Below are positions 1 through 9,814 of a stretch of DNA of 26,203 bases, one piece after another. Numbering within the stretch: the stretch's first letter is position 1; each line of letters opens with the position of its first letter. Below the pieces are notes generated by a model. It did no database searches. It was not told where the DNA came from and worked only from the letters and a program-made list of their open reading frames with translations. The DNA lies in contig LRSR01002147.1 in the NCBI GenBank assembly GCA_001579985.1, forward strand, positions 1-26,203, read 5' to 3'. This stretch comes from Hypsibius dujardini. Lineage: Eukaryota > Tardigrada > Eutardigrada > Parachela > Hypsibiidae. The position numbers and the translations under genes were made by a program.

Positions 1-1280
1 GTATTATATATTATATCATAATATTTATTATATTATATTATATATCTATATTATATATTATGTCTTTTGTAGGTTTGTTCCGTCTGCTTGTGTCGACTTG
101 ATCCAGTAGACTGACAGATCCAGTGTATTAGACTAAACAGGAATTTAGATTGTCTGGTTCATATAAGTTCCTGACAGTGTTTCTCAAACATACGTATTCG
201 TTGCAGTAAGTGTGTGATTTGGAGACTGGAATATTAGCGTATAAACTGCTGTAGAGATTTTGTCTGCTATAAACTACTGGTCTTGTGGGTGAAGGTTAGG
301 TTGACCGCAGCTGAAAGGGGTTCAGGCATCATCCATCTGGATGGGATGAACACAATAGTGTGTGTATTTAATTTGGCGTGGGGGCTCCTAACATTCACTC
401 ATCGGTGGTGTCGCGATTCGCTGTCGCGGTTCGATGAATTTCCCAGACAAACACTTCTACAGGCAGGGAAGAAACAGTGTCATGTTAGGGTTCTTGCACC
501 CTGTTACCCTGTTACTGGTTAGGGCTCTTGCAAGCAGTGCAAACAGACATAGTTAAAGAGCGGCAAGAGGAACACTGGAAAGAAGTCAATCAAAGTCTGC
601 GTTGTTTGCATGCTAATTCAGGAAAAAAAAATTCGCATTATTCAACAGTTCCTTGAACAATTTTATGTACGATATATGTGAAATTTAGCCGGTCGCGTCT
701 GCGTAGTGTGCCAGAAGGCCAATGAGCTAAAACACACACTCACACACGTAGAAACAATTTGACGTTGTCGCTAAAAGACTGCACAAAGGACTGACGAGCT
801 CTCGTTTGCAGGTTGTTCATACAATTCGCGTGGTTCAAAATCATATTCAGCCAATTCGAACGGAAGATAATATCAATCCTCTCCAACAATAATTCCAGCA
901 GGATTATAAGCAGTAATGTCTGAGACTCGAGTCAAGGTCCACATTAGACGGAGTGCAATTCGAATCATTCGAATTTTACGCCGTCTCTAATTCACATTCT
1001 ATTTCACGCATTCTTGCATTAATTAAAATATCGACAGATCTTGGATCTTATGAGTAAAACTTGAAGACTACCACACCATGCGCTACAATTCTATGACAAG
1101 CTGCTCTTTGCGTACCAAGAATTCCATCTTCATGACTTCATGACAGTATCCCAACTACAACAAAATCCGGTGTGCCTACTGTGTTCTTATCAAGAGCGTC
1201 AAGGAAGCAGAGGAAATTGTGGAAAGCGGCAGACCATCAATAAGACTACAGCATAGATTGGAAATCCATCCTGTCTTTTT
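1..1280. other. AT-rich flank without a supported gene
   Basis: The first 60 bases are almost pure A/T (TATTATA-type runs). No stretch to about 1280 reads as a convincing protein or RNA gene. Between 1260 and 1320 there are two TATAATAA-like strings just before the packaging-ATPase frame. They could be remnants of that gene's promoter, but nothing more can be said. Confidence 0.4.
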
Positions 1281-1337
1281 GCTGGTCTATATAATAAAAC
1301 CCCGTCGATATAATAAAGTTTTTTCTTTCAAAGTAAA

Positions 1338-2038
1338 GTGGAATCTTTCATGAAGTTTCGTGTTCCATTTGGGGCTATTATCTGTAAACCAACTATGAGT
1401 GGAAAATCTGAGTTTGTTTATAATCTTATACGTGAAAGTAATAAAATTCAGAGTGAAAATCCGGATCGCATTGTTTGCTGTTACGGTGAATTTCATAAAA
1501 ATGTAACCGAGCTTCAGCAAGATGTACCAAATCGAGTTTGTAAAAGGGATCTCGGGATTCTTAGAAAACGAACACTTTTCTGATGATGCCAAGTTTACAC
1601 AACTGATACTGGATGACTTCTGTCAAGATATTGCCGACGATAAGCGTAGCACCAAGCTTTTTATACAGGCCAAACATCACCGTAGAGTATCGGTCATACT
1701 GATTATGCAAAACCTTTACAAACAATACACAGCAATGAGGGATGTTCATCTTAACGCATCCTACCTTGTATTGTTTAAAACGTTCGAGATGTTAAACAAA
1801 TTTCTCTATTATAAAGGCAGACAGGGCTTCCACATTTGACTGATGCTTACAAAAAGGTTCCAGCTGGACCATATTGCCTATTAATTGTAGATTTGAAACC
1901 TGATACACCAGACTATTTAAGAGTTCGTAGGAACGTTTTTTCAAACCAGATTCCTAAATTATACGTCAGCAAGAAAACAGTAATTCCTGCAAAATGTCTG
2001 AGCGGACCCGCCAGTTTACTCCGTACGTCCTCACCTTG
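1338..2038 (+). pseudogene. Polinton/adintovirus-type packaging ATPase, broken
   Basis: This is the remnant of the FtsK/A32-like DNA-packaging ATPase of Polinton (Maverick) elements, which in an intact element would pump DNA into a capsid. It begins MESFMKFRVPFG, and the family usually starts near the second Met. A Walker-A-like PTMSGKS follows about 15 residues later, with the usual first Gly replaced by Lys. The frame then shifts near 1520-1535. The second segment holds a Walker-B-like LILDDF and the family-typical HHRRVSVILIMQNL and LNASYLVLFK. A second shift near 1836 leads to the C-terminal segment with VDLKPDTPDYLR. Three frames are therefore needed for one protein. Segment order and spacing match the family, so I read it as an inactivated copy. 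Identification rests on remembered family motifs. Confidence 0.8.
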
Positions 2039-2317
2039 AGGGATCTTAAACAAAAGCAACGGAGACAAATGCTTTGCCTGGCAACCAAGGATCAAATGCG
2101 TGGACTGGAGGAAGTTGCTGTCAACATTGGTATAAACACTGTCCCACTTACTCCTGCTCAGGAGAAGGTGTGTCGTCGCTGGCGAAAATCTCTCAAACTA
2201 ATTGCGTTAAAGCGGTATCCAAACAAGAAAAAGAAGGAAATTCTTCAGCGTGGTGGATTACTTAGTGCAATCTTGCTTGTTATTGCAAGCGTACTAGGAG
2301 CTGTACTCAATGGATGA
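1994..2317 (+). CDS. small basic Polinton core-like protein
   Basis: An uninterrupted 107-residue frame overlaps the end of the ATPase remnant. It is rich in Lys/Arg, carries the string LTPAQEKVCRRWRKSLK, then KKKKEILQRGGLL, and ends in a hydrophobic helix-like tail. A basic body with an LTPAQ motif and a Gly-rich hydrophobic C-terminus is what I know from the small basic proteins next to the ATPase or integrase in animal Polintons and adintoviruses, sometimes compared with adenovirus core peptides. The role is inferred from position and composition. It is the only gene of the block that remains open end to end, but its neighbours are broken, so it is unlikely to be under selection. Confidence 0.55.
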   Translation: MSERTRQFTPYVLTLRDLKQKQRRQMLCLATKDQMRGLEEVAVNIGINTVPLTPAQEKVCRRWRKSLKLIALKRYPNKKKKEILQRGGLLSAILLVIASVLGAVLNG

Positions 2318-2850
2318 ATTTCGTTTATTGCCACGTAACGTGGCTGATCGATACCAGAAACGACAACCACCGGACTCGAAAGATGTCAAGGCTTTGAGCT
2401 GTCTAGTGAACAATATTTTTCAACGGGATAATTCGAAAGACTATGAAAAAGCCGATCTCCTATCAGCTTCCTTGGACCGGTTTTTAACTTGGAATTCGGA
2501 GGCACCCACGCAGCGTCAAGAGAATGACGTACCAATTGAGCAAAGTCTCGCACCACCCGTTAACCCCTGGCACGTGTGTCGAAAAAGAAACCATTCAAAT
2601 CACCAATAATTGCAAAGCGTATTGCGAAACGTGAAACAGAGGAAGATGAACACGTTATCAAGAAAATGAAAGCAATTCTCAAGCTTCCCAAGAAGCTGAC
2701 AGGAAAGCGAAAAACAACCTGAGAGTTCGAACGTGTACCAGACGTGGAAATGAACAGTGTACCAGAATCGGCTGGAATGAAAATTGAGCGCGCAAACAGG
2801 AAGCGCGTCACTGATCTTTTTGGTTTCCCAAAAAATAAAAAGAGAATATA
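2310..2850 (+). pseudogene. unnamed Polinton-type protein, frameshifted
   Basis: This begins MDEFRLLPRNVADRY, overlapping the previous frame by 8 bases as in compact viral gene blocks. The first ~90 residues stay open to about 2575. The reading then moves to another frame, which gives a Lys-rich stretch (IIAKRIAKRETEEDEHV, then MKAILKLPKKLTGKRK), a TGA near 2720 and a further basic segment ending near 2850. The arrangement recalls the medium-sized protein of unknown function that sits beside the integrase in many animal Polintons, but no enzymatic motif is visible. One frameshift and one in-frame stop make it a pseudogene. Confidence 0.5.
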
Positions 2851-2954
2851 GTTTCTCAAGCCTAGTCATCAAGTATTTGCCTCTCATAAAAAACAAAAGG
2901 GTGCATTTAGGTGGATTTCTCTTCAATAAAGAATGGCTGAATGATGGCCATCAG

Positions 2955-3345
2955 TTCTTCGATTTTGTCATATTTTTAAATTTAACGCAATCAGCAATTG
3001 CTGCAATGAATCTATTGAACAAGTATTTCGACGCCCGGAACTCCGGCAGCTTCGGTGGTTTCGATCGATTCATCGAAAGCGTAAAGGGAAACGTCGCGAA
3101 CAAGAAACAAGCTCAACAGCTTTGGAACAGCTCGACCCTTACAGCATCAACAAGGAAAACCGAAAAAGATTCCCTTGAGACCGTGTTGTCGTGAACAATA
3201 TGACACAGCAGTTTCAGATTGATCTTGCCGACATTCGCAGATGCAAGAACGAAAACAAAGGTATGCAGTACCAAATGTTTCCAATCGACTGTTTTTCCAA
3301 GAAGGCCAACATGCAACCGCTTCTCAGGAGCGAGGAGCGTGTTTG
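2955..3345 (+). pseudogene. Polinton integrase (rve family), N-terminal remnant
   Basis: The frame contains NSGSFGGFDRFIESVKG, matching the HPGSFGGVDRLY-type N-terminal region of Polinton integrases. A frameshift near 3110-3125 leads to DPYSINKENRKRFP, a stop codon, then RVVVNNMTQQFQIDLADI, which corresponds to the start of the DDE catalytic core (the last Asp-containing segment aligns with the first catalytic Asp). The text continues through FPIDCFSKKANMQPL and then loses resemblance. The second and third catalytic positions are not found, so the 3' half is lost or unrecognisable. In an intact element this enzyme would insert the genome into host DNA with a 5-6 bp duplication. Confidence 0.75.
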
Positions 3346-3523
3346 AACTAACCTGGGTGAAAACACCCATGTATCGCAAAAGTGTGCATCCCGTTTTTGT
3401 ACCTTTTTCTTTTCATGGGGTTAATTGGATTTTTAATTGCAAAACACGTTACTAAATTGGCTTTTATTATTCAGCCACGAGATAACATGACGCTCTAAGA
3501 TGTCATTAACATGGTCAAAAACA

Positions 3524-4340
3524 CTACCTGATATTCGCAATAACTTCACTCCAGGCATAGTTGGGCAAAGCTAACAAAATTTCCAGAACCACAATACCGG
3601 CTTCACGGTTGTTTATGTCACTACTCAAGAGGTGGTCACTAACTATAAAAACATTCTCTGAACCCAGATCCACCACGCTGGCCAGTGGCATCAGGACTGG
3701 CTTGACTCCTTCTTCTGTCAATTGGTTCACACATGCCGGGGGAATGTTCAAAACGTCATCGGCTCTCTTGCTGGTTTTATGACGAATTTTCCGCTTTTTC
3801 GTTGATCCAGTAAATTTGCAGCGTGTTTTTGACCATGAAGACCTCAGGATTGTTCTCCGGTTTCAACAAATACCGGGAACTATCTTCTCCTTCTCGTCTG
3901 TATAGTAGGGCTTATAGTGTTCGCAGTAGTCAGATAGGATGTAGGCCAGAAGCTGGAAAAATTCCTGGACGCTGACCCGGAAGGATTTCGTTTTTTGTGA
4001 AGCGCGTTGTCCAATCTGCAATTTGTCACCGACAAAGAACATGCTGACTTCAAGGTTCCCCATATTCTAGAATGGTGTTTCCAGATTAGGGACTGGCTTT
4101 CCGTTCAAGGACTGGAAAATTTTTGAATAAGTTCCGTCTCCAGGATGTCATTCAGAAGGTCGTCCATCTTCTTCCTTTTCCGACTCAACCGACTCGGACT
4201 CGGACGAGTAACCAAGCTGATTGTAGCGGTAGTGGTGGGTGTAAATCTTTTAATCACACCTGTGTTGGGCTATTGCTTCACTTTGTGATCGACCAAAGTG
4301 CACACAACCGTGTACGTCGCCGCGGACAACAAAACCAGAA
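3524..4340 (-). pseudogene. decayed reading frame(s), probably Polinton structural gene
   Basis: On the minus strand one frame runs from about 4250 to 3524 with only three stops. It contains an acidic serine stretch (YSSESESVESEKEED), then MGNLEVSMFFVGDKLQIGQ, FRVSVQEFFQLLAYIL, a basic KKRKIRHKTSK segment and NIPPACVNQLTEEGVKPV. A second overlapping frame around 4150-4330 has a hydrophobic segment, SRKRKKMDDLLNDILETEL and its own stop. Both look like former coding sequence and suggest a decayed gene with frame changes. I do not recognise the protein. Position next to the ATPase/integrase block suggests a structural gene of the same element, which is inference only. Confidence 0.4.
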
Positions 4341-4681
4341 GCTTCTTTGTAGTAAATGTACTTTATTGACTGGTCAAAACGACTATGAACAACCCAAAAA
4401 TAATCACCGTTATAAGGTCGCAGCATTTTCACAACTGAATAAAACAAAAAATATACATATATATAAGAAACGATACAGAACGAATTCGATAAACCGAAAA
4501 ACGCTGTGACTAAAAAACCTAAAGCTGTGACTCTAAAAGTTTCGTGTTGGTTAAACTTGAGAATGTGTTGAAACTTGTACAGCTGATGAATCCACAAGAT
4601 GATCGCCTGGTCTGAGTCACGGGACCAGCAAGAGAGAGTGACGGGCCACAATTTACAACGAAGCGGCTCGAATTCCTCCTT

Positions 4682-5260
4682 CTAAATTTTAATGACGAAT
4701 CCCTGCTCGGTCCCGAAAAACATATCCGGTTCATCCGGCTTTAAGCCTTCTAAACGCAGCCAGATTTTTTCGTTGAACTTGATGCGACGAAAGCAATCGA
4801 CAAGATCCTTGCTCCATGTCACCGGCCGCGGGTCCATGTCAAACTTAACTCCGTTGACGGTCCCATTTGGAAGCCATGACAACGTCACGCTGAATGGGCG
4901 ATCCATGGTGAGGCTCAAGTTGAAAGATTGCTGGACTTCTTCAGGAACTTTCTTCTTCCTTTCCGTCTCCAACACTGCCTTCATCAGAGTTAGAACTTCT
5001 TCCTCTTCCGTAAAAGTCGTCATTGTTGTTGCTATTAATGTACTCGTCGTAGATTTTTCGTGCACACTCATCGATTGCTTCAGTAATAGTTCTGCCACAG
5101 TAAACAGAATCGTAAACAATTGCTTTGACTTAAAAGGGAGCGGAAGTGTCGCCGAGATATGGACAACGCTTCACGAGGTATGAAAGACCACAGATTCCAA
5201 GCGACTTTGCTACTTCAAAAAAATCAAAAAATCCAAAAAATCCTTGTATAAAGCCATGAC
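4682..5260 (-). pseudogene. decayed minus-strand gene of unknown family
   Basis: The longest open part (4682-5119) gives 145 residues, with an acidic/basic start, then VPEEVQQSFNLSLTMDRPF, WLPNGTVNGVKFDMDPRP and WLRLEGLKPDEPDMFFG. Just upstream, a different frame reads SYLVKRCPYLGDTSAPF, a stop, then VYDSVYCGRTITEAIDECA and KIYDEYINSNN. This suggests that one longer gene starting near 5255 has been broken by at least one stop and one frameshift. I recognise no domain. Orientation and decay match the preceding remnant, so both may come from the minus-strand half of one Polinton-like element. Confidence 0.35.
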
Positions 5261-5289
5261 AATGATTTTGGCATTTTCATTTATTGTTT

Positions 5290-5740
5290 GCTCACACCCG
5301 AAACATCACAACTCGACAAGAAAGTCTGACTCATATCTGACAACTAAAAAGTTCTGTCACCACGACCGTACAAGTAGAAGATGATGTTCTTCGCTTGTCG
5401 ATGAGCAGTCTTAGCCTCTACCAAAACATGTTTCATTGCATATATATATATAAAATTTTTCAGTTTGACTTTTACAAAATGGTTTACCGGAATCTCTTCC
5501 CAGGAAATCCTTAGGAATTCCATATATATATTTATGTATCCACCCTGGCCAATGACAAGCCCAAAATCACCAAAAAAATTCCTGTCCATTGACCTTTAAA
5601 GGTCACCAAAGGTCAAGTTTGTAATTAGTTTAATTAGGATCTTATTAAATCCCCATTTACGTTTGTAGTATACACACAAATCACAACTCCGATGACCTTT
5701 ATATGTCGCCAAATGTCACCAAAGTCAGCTATAACACCTA
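5290..5740. other. no supported gene
   Basis: AT-rich sequence with short (TA)n runs near 5440 and 5525. It also has several imperfect copies of CAAAGGTCA/AAAGGTCACC near 5595-5720. No frame reads as a plausible protein. Confidence 0.4.
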
Positions 5741-5744
5741 GTAT

Positions 5745-6260
5745 GCTGCTGCTGTCTGTCCGTCCGACCGTCCGTATGTTTAGCCATCCGTCTCAATGTC
5801 CAAATATCCGTCAGTACATGTATTTTGTATTCTCGGGCCGTCCGCTTACCCATCTCCAAAGCGTTCATTCATTTTTTCGTTTAGAGACCCCGCCATCCGT
5901 CCATCCGTCTGTATGTTCAGCCGTTCGTCTCTATGTAATGTCATCTGTTTGTATGTTCACATGCACAGCCGTTCGTCACTATACCCAGTTGTCCGTCCAT
6001 AGCAGTGTCTTTGTCTGTTCTTATGCTCGGTCGGGCGTGAACTTATCTAGCCGTTCGTATGCCAAGTCGTCGCCCTTTTTATCCTGTAGTGTGCGTGTGA
6101 TGAAACCATCCGTTTCTTAAACGGCTACATCAACCATCTCTATAGGCCTTCGCCAATTCGTCCCACCGTGCACTCATATGTCCAGCTATCTTTCCTTAAA
6201 CGTGGTCGTCCGCTTCTCCGCCCGTCCGTTCGTCCAATTTGTCCCATCTTTTTTTGCCGT
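5745..6260. repeat. degenerate CCGTCCGT/CCATCCGT repeat tract
   Basis: About 500 bp enriched in GTCCGTCC, CCATCCGT and CAGCCGTTCGT words spaced irregularly. This looks like an old four-base satellite broken up by mutation. Open frames across it are serine/valine/proline-rich by-products of the repeat and I do not call them genes. Confidence 0.6.
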
Positions 6261-6468
6261 TGTGTCGTCATCTTATCATTATATTCATCCAAATTTTTTA
6301 GATCTTTGAAACACGAGCACCTTCGGTCAGTCATAACTTATTGCGTTGATGATCTTTACGAGAAGCTCCTTGAGTTCTCATGGCAGACAGCAGTGAACCG
6401 CGCAGTGGAGGCGGCCAAGTCCACTCCTTCCTCGAACGGTTGCTGTTACAACGGGGCACAGGACTTCC

Positions 6469-7000
6469 ATGGCCAGCAAGCCACTGTACCATTTCATTCC
6501 CGACGCCAAAAACCGTTGGCTATGCGAGAAAGACAAAGGGTTCAGTTACGTTCTGACGATAGCTTTGTGCGGCATCGTATCCTTTGGTATGGGATGCTCT
6601 AAGTGTACTCATTGTTGCATACATCTTATATCTTGTCAATGTCAGCATGCAATTAGCGGTTTTTGCTACTGCAAATATACTTACATGTTTTGAGATGAGT
6701 TGACAAAATCGGAATACGTGTAAGACCTTCTTAGCTTGAAACTTCATCCAAAACAGGTTCGTATTGTACAGTACTAGTACCAAGCTCGATTAAAATATAC
6801 CTATTTTCGAAAGTTTCGAAAAACCAGCTTGCGCAATTTAGAAGTCAAAATTTGAGTACTAAGAATTGTCTTTTGTTTTAGGTTCCGGATTACTCTTTCG
6901 CACGAAAAATTGCCAGACTCCCAGTCCCATATTCCCCACCTGTGCTGCTCGATATTCCAAATTTCAAGAACCGGCAGTTCATGACTGCATGGCCATGTAA
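6469..7000 (+). CDS. candidate small single-pass membrane protein (two exons)
   Basis: Exon 1 (6469-6586) starts MASKPLYHFIP with an in-frame stop upstream and no other Met in that frame. It ends at a G|GTATGG donor. Exon 2 (6882-7000) follows a strong acceptor: TACTAA branch-like string, pyrimidines, TTTTAG. Joined in phase 1 they give 78 residues with one membrane helix (FSYVLTIALCGIVSFGSGLL) right after a charged stretch, then a short Cys/Pro-containing tail ending DCMAM. The splice completes the hydrophobic helix, which is mildly encouraging. However, all three frames of exon 2 are open and I recognise no family. An upstream ATG at 6380 opens a different frame, a possible uORF. Confidence 0.25.
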
Positions 7001-7044
7001 ATAATCTGCCAGATTTTCGCTGCACCAAGATTAAATGTGGGATA

Positions 7045-7075
7045 AGACAAACAGACAAACAAACAGGCAGGCAAG

Positions 7076-7106
<31 letters not shown>
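7045..7106. repeat. (CAGA)n/(CAGG)n tetranucleotide repeat
   Basis: An uninterrupted run of ACAGACAAACAGGCAGGC-type words ending in a pure CAGA tract. The same simple repeat, on either strand, occurs inside introns of the F-box gene and of Yif1 in this window. Confidence 0.9.
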
Positions 7107-7431
7107 CGCGGGAACGCCAGAGTTCGAAACAATCACCAAATACCAGAAAAAAAAACGAAAAAGATAGAAAAAGTTTGAGTTTGAGTTTTGACGTTCGTTC
7201 TAAATCAAGTTTAATTACGAGATAGATGGTCGATAAATGTAAACACACTCTGCCACTTAGCTCAGTGGTGGTAGACGTTTTGAAATATTAAATGACACAT
7301 ACTATATATTTTATTATCATACAAATTGTTCGACCAGAAACACATTTTGTGCCTAGTGATATTTCCCAAATACTATTATGTGTCCAACCAATAGGCAAAA
7401 ACTCTTCACATGGCCGACCAAAAAAACATTC

Positions 7432-7897
7432 TCATTTGGTCGAGAGCGCGCGCCGTTCAATATTGACTGCAATCAACCATGAGACCGGTGGCTTGCTCAA
7501 AGGCTGCCGCAGCGCTATCGTTTCGCAATTCAATACAACAAAAGCGAGGCTCCTTGTGGTAGCGTCGTTACTAGTAGCTTTATCAATGTGAAAAAGGCCG
7601 ACAAATCCCATTCCCCGGGGTTTCGTTGACGTCCAGTGACTGGTGAAAGCCCTCCCGTTCAATGGTCTTGAAATAAAGACAGTTGATAATTTAAGCGTTA
7701 CGTCACCCATTACAAGTTCGCTTACACGTCCGGCTGCAATGCCCATTGCAATGCCCGTTACATAGCCCGTTACACTGCTGGCTACATTATCTGCTACATT
7801 ACCGGCTACTTTATCTGTTACAGTGCTCGTTATACAACTTTTCTTTACTCGAGATTTTACCTTACCGATGAAAGAAAAGGCGCAAATACTTGGCCAT
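7432..7897 (-). pseudogene. decayed minus-strand frame with a Val-Ala repeat segment
   Basis: A start at 7897 gives MAKYLRLFFHR and then a stop. Shifting by one base continues as KVKSRVKKSCITSTVTDKVA, then alternating units related to GNVADNVASSVTGYVTG that form a hydrophobic helix, and goes on without stops to 7432. The DNA under the repeat segment (about 7735-7830) is made of 12-bp-like units related to GCTACATTATCTGCTACATT. A short basic start followed by a membrane-active-looking helix is seen in some small virion proteins, but I cannot assign it. It is the last of three collinear decayed frames on this strand. Confidence 0.35.
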
Positions 7898-7981
7898 GAC
7901 GTTTTTCCCAGCCCGATTGTACTTTTTCTTTGCCTTGCTGATGCCTTTTTGTTCGGAACAACCTAAACCGAGATTAAACGG

Positions 7982-8434
7982 TTATTGGAGAAACTTAGAG
8001 CAGATTGTTGTTACCATTTGTTGGTGTAGGTTTTTATCCTGTTTGAGCGGAACACCGAACACGGCAAAGTTGCGGAGGTCGTCCGGATTTTCAAGATCTT
8101 GCTCCTCATCTTCTTCGGGCTTTTCGGCAGTAATTTGTCCAGCTTCGTCCTTTCCAGCAATTTCCACAGCGGCGACGTCCTCCTCCTTGGCTCAAAAAAA
8201 CCCTAAATCATCCTTTTCACCCGCACTGCTGGCAGTATCCTCTTCTTCGGCAGGCTAGATATTTTCAGAGAGTAAATCATGAAGTCCCAGAACTGAGTTT
8301 TTATGATGCAGATCTATGATCTGTCTAATATCACTAACAGCAGGTTGAGCGAGAGCTGGTACATGTTTTTTCATACGCCCCATGATGGTTGGTGAAAAAA
8401 TAGAAACAGATTTATTTGGGCGCTTTTCTGTCAT
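7982..8434 (-). pseudogene. decayed acidic protein gene with two nonsense codons
   Basis: One single frame runs 151 codons from ATG at 8434 to TAA at 7982. It is interrupted only by TAG (8255-8257) and TGA (8192-8194). The protein starts MTEKRPNKSVSIFSPTIMG, has a helical middle (DIRQIIDLHHKNSVLGLHDL) and an acidic second half (EKPEEDEEQDLENPDDL). Two isolated stops in an otherwise coherent frame, with no frameshift, argue for a once-coding sequence that has decayed. No family is recognised. It lies between two other decayed frames on the same strand with short spacers, as in a compact viral or Polinton gene array. Confidence 0.45.
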
Positions 8435-8522
8435 AATGTAAAGCGATAATATTTTCAATCATGCAAAATATCTCGAAAAAAACAAACATTATTTGCTTAA
8501 CAACGTCGCGAGTCTTCGTATT

Positions 8523-8805
8523 TCATCCTGTTTGATAAAGACCCGTACTCATTTGTTGCTCGTTCTTTTCAGGTGTTGTCATGTTGCTTGTAAAGGAGAT
8601 TGGCGGCGTACCATCCAGCCAGTCAGACACCACCAACAAATATTCCGACTTCTGCAAACACCGAGCAAATGGCGTGAAGACAAAGTCCAACGTCACCTAC
8701 CATAGATAACAAACCAGTACAAATCTGGACTAGACCTGAGTTATACTTCGATAGTGACTCCTATTACGCTGGTGTGATACTATATTCTGTAATTTGTAAT
8801 GCCAT
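8523..8805 (-). pseudogene. decayed minus-strand frame beside the hAT insertion
   Basis: An ATG at 8805 in a good context (CCACCATGG) opens MALQITEYSIT and stops after 13 codons. About 60 codons later another frame reads VTLDFVFTPFARCLQKSEYL then VVSDWLDGTPPISFTSNM and stops at 8523. I read this as one broken gene upstream of the 7982-8434 frame. The hAT target site lies 30 bp upstream of its start. Function unknown. Confidence 0.3.
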
Positions 8806-9243
8806 GGTGGACTATTGATGTTGTGAAAAGAAAAGGTATCAATTAGAGCCCTGCAAACCGCACCGCAGCCCGCACGCACCGGATAAAAGCGGCGGTGCGG
8901 TTTGGGCTTGTTCGCGGGCTGCGGTGCGGGCCGCGGTTTCCATCTTCGCGGTTGCGGTTTAACTTTTCAAATCCGCCGCAAACCGCACTTGCCGTTTTTC
9001 TGATACCATAAATAGACATTGCACTCAATCAATTCTCCACTGTCGCACAAAGGCAGGCGCAATAGAGCCATCTGATTTGTTTACGTATTGAAAAGCGCCT
9101 TTATGCGGTGTAAAGACTTTAAAATGGAACAGCATTTCAAACCGCCTGATGTTCCGATTTCGAACCAAAATATTTCTGTGCTTCGTTTTTGGTACTGTAA
9201 CACTTTACCAATGCACATTTTCCATTAAGAATATTTCTGCAGG

Positions 9244-9806
9244 AGTTTTACAGCGACCATCCAGCAATGCTCACTCTTGTTGAGATCCTTTTGAAAAATT
9301 TCACCAGTAAATGCTCTCTGCAGCCCGAGCACAAGATTGCCTGCTTTCTGCATCCACCGTTCCGCAAGTTGCGAATGTTCGAGCCAAATGAAACTGCAGA
9401 GATCCTCAGCTTAGTTCGCAGAAAATTGCCTGCCATCACAGAGCCTTCTAGTGTTGCAGATCGAGTCCCTGGGCTTCCAGCAAAGCGATCCTCTCTCATG
9501 TTTGACATATCGGAATATGAAGACCGGCTGGACGTTGTCACGGACACCGATGAAGTGACCCGATATCATCAACTTGAATGCCAGAGCCAGATCGGAGATG
9601 CAGCTGAGTTTTGGAAGGCAAACGAAACAAAGTTTCCCGGGCTGTCTAAATTGGCGAAAAAATATCTTGCAACTCCTGCTGGCAGTGTTCCAAGTGAACG
9701 GCTGTTTAGCAAAGCCGGCTTTCTCATTGATGACGAACGCTCGAGTCTGAAGTCTGACAAGGCGGATGACATTCTGTTTTTGTATAGCAATCGTGATAAA
9801 TTTTAG
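9244..9806 (+). pseudogene. hAT transposase C-terminal fragment
   Basis: An open frame from about 9244 (after a TTTCTGCAG acceptor-like string; first Met at 9267) to the TAG at 9806. It contains HKIACFLHPPFRKL, matching the hAT LDPRFK-type motif. The C-terminal dimerisation domain follows: AEFWKANETKFPGLSKLAKK, YLATPAGSVPSERLFSKAG and a final DILFLYSNRD. These are hallmark hAT (ZBED-like) features. The N-terminal BED zinc finger and the first catalytic Asp region are missing. An ATG at about 9123 opens only a short frame (MEQHFKPPDVPIS). The fragment cannot encode an active transposase, but the dimerisation domain itself is unbroken. Confidence 0.85.
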
Positions 9807-9814
9807 AAAATTTT

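Noticed and set aside
1080-1250. Frame with FYDKLLFAYQEFHLHDFMTV and a C-x-x-C pair upstream of the ATPase
   Set aside because: It faintly recalls zinc-binding transposase segments, but it is short and has no supporting motif before the stop.
5692-6120. SVRPTVRMFSHPS-type frame
   Set aside because: A direct translation of the degenerate CCGTCCGT repeat. The residue pattern simply follows the DNA words.
6168-6602. 144-residue plus-strand frame crossing the CCGTCC tract
   Set aside because: The first half is repeat-derived and the second half competes with a better-supported frame. No domain is recognised.
7255-7335. tRNA-like A-box (TAGCTCAGTGGTGGTAGA) with a B-box-like GTTCGACC about 60 nt on
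   Set aside because: No acceptor stem, anticodon arm or T-arm pairing can be drawn. At most it could be the head of a tRNA-derived SINE, but no tail or second copy was seen.
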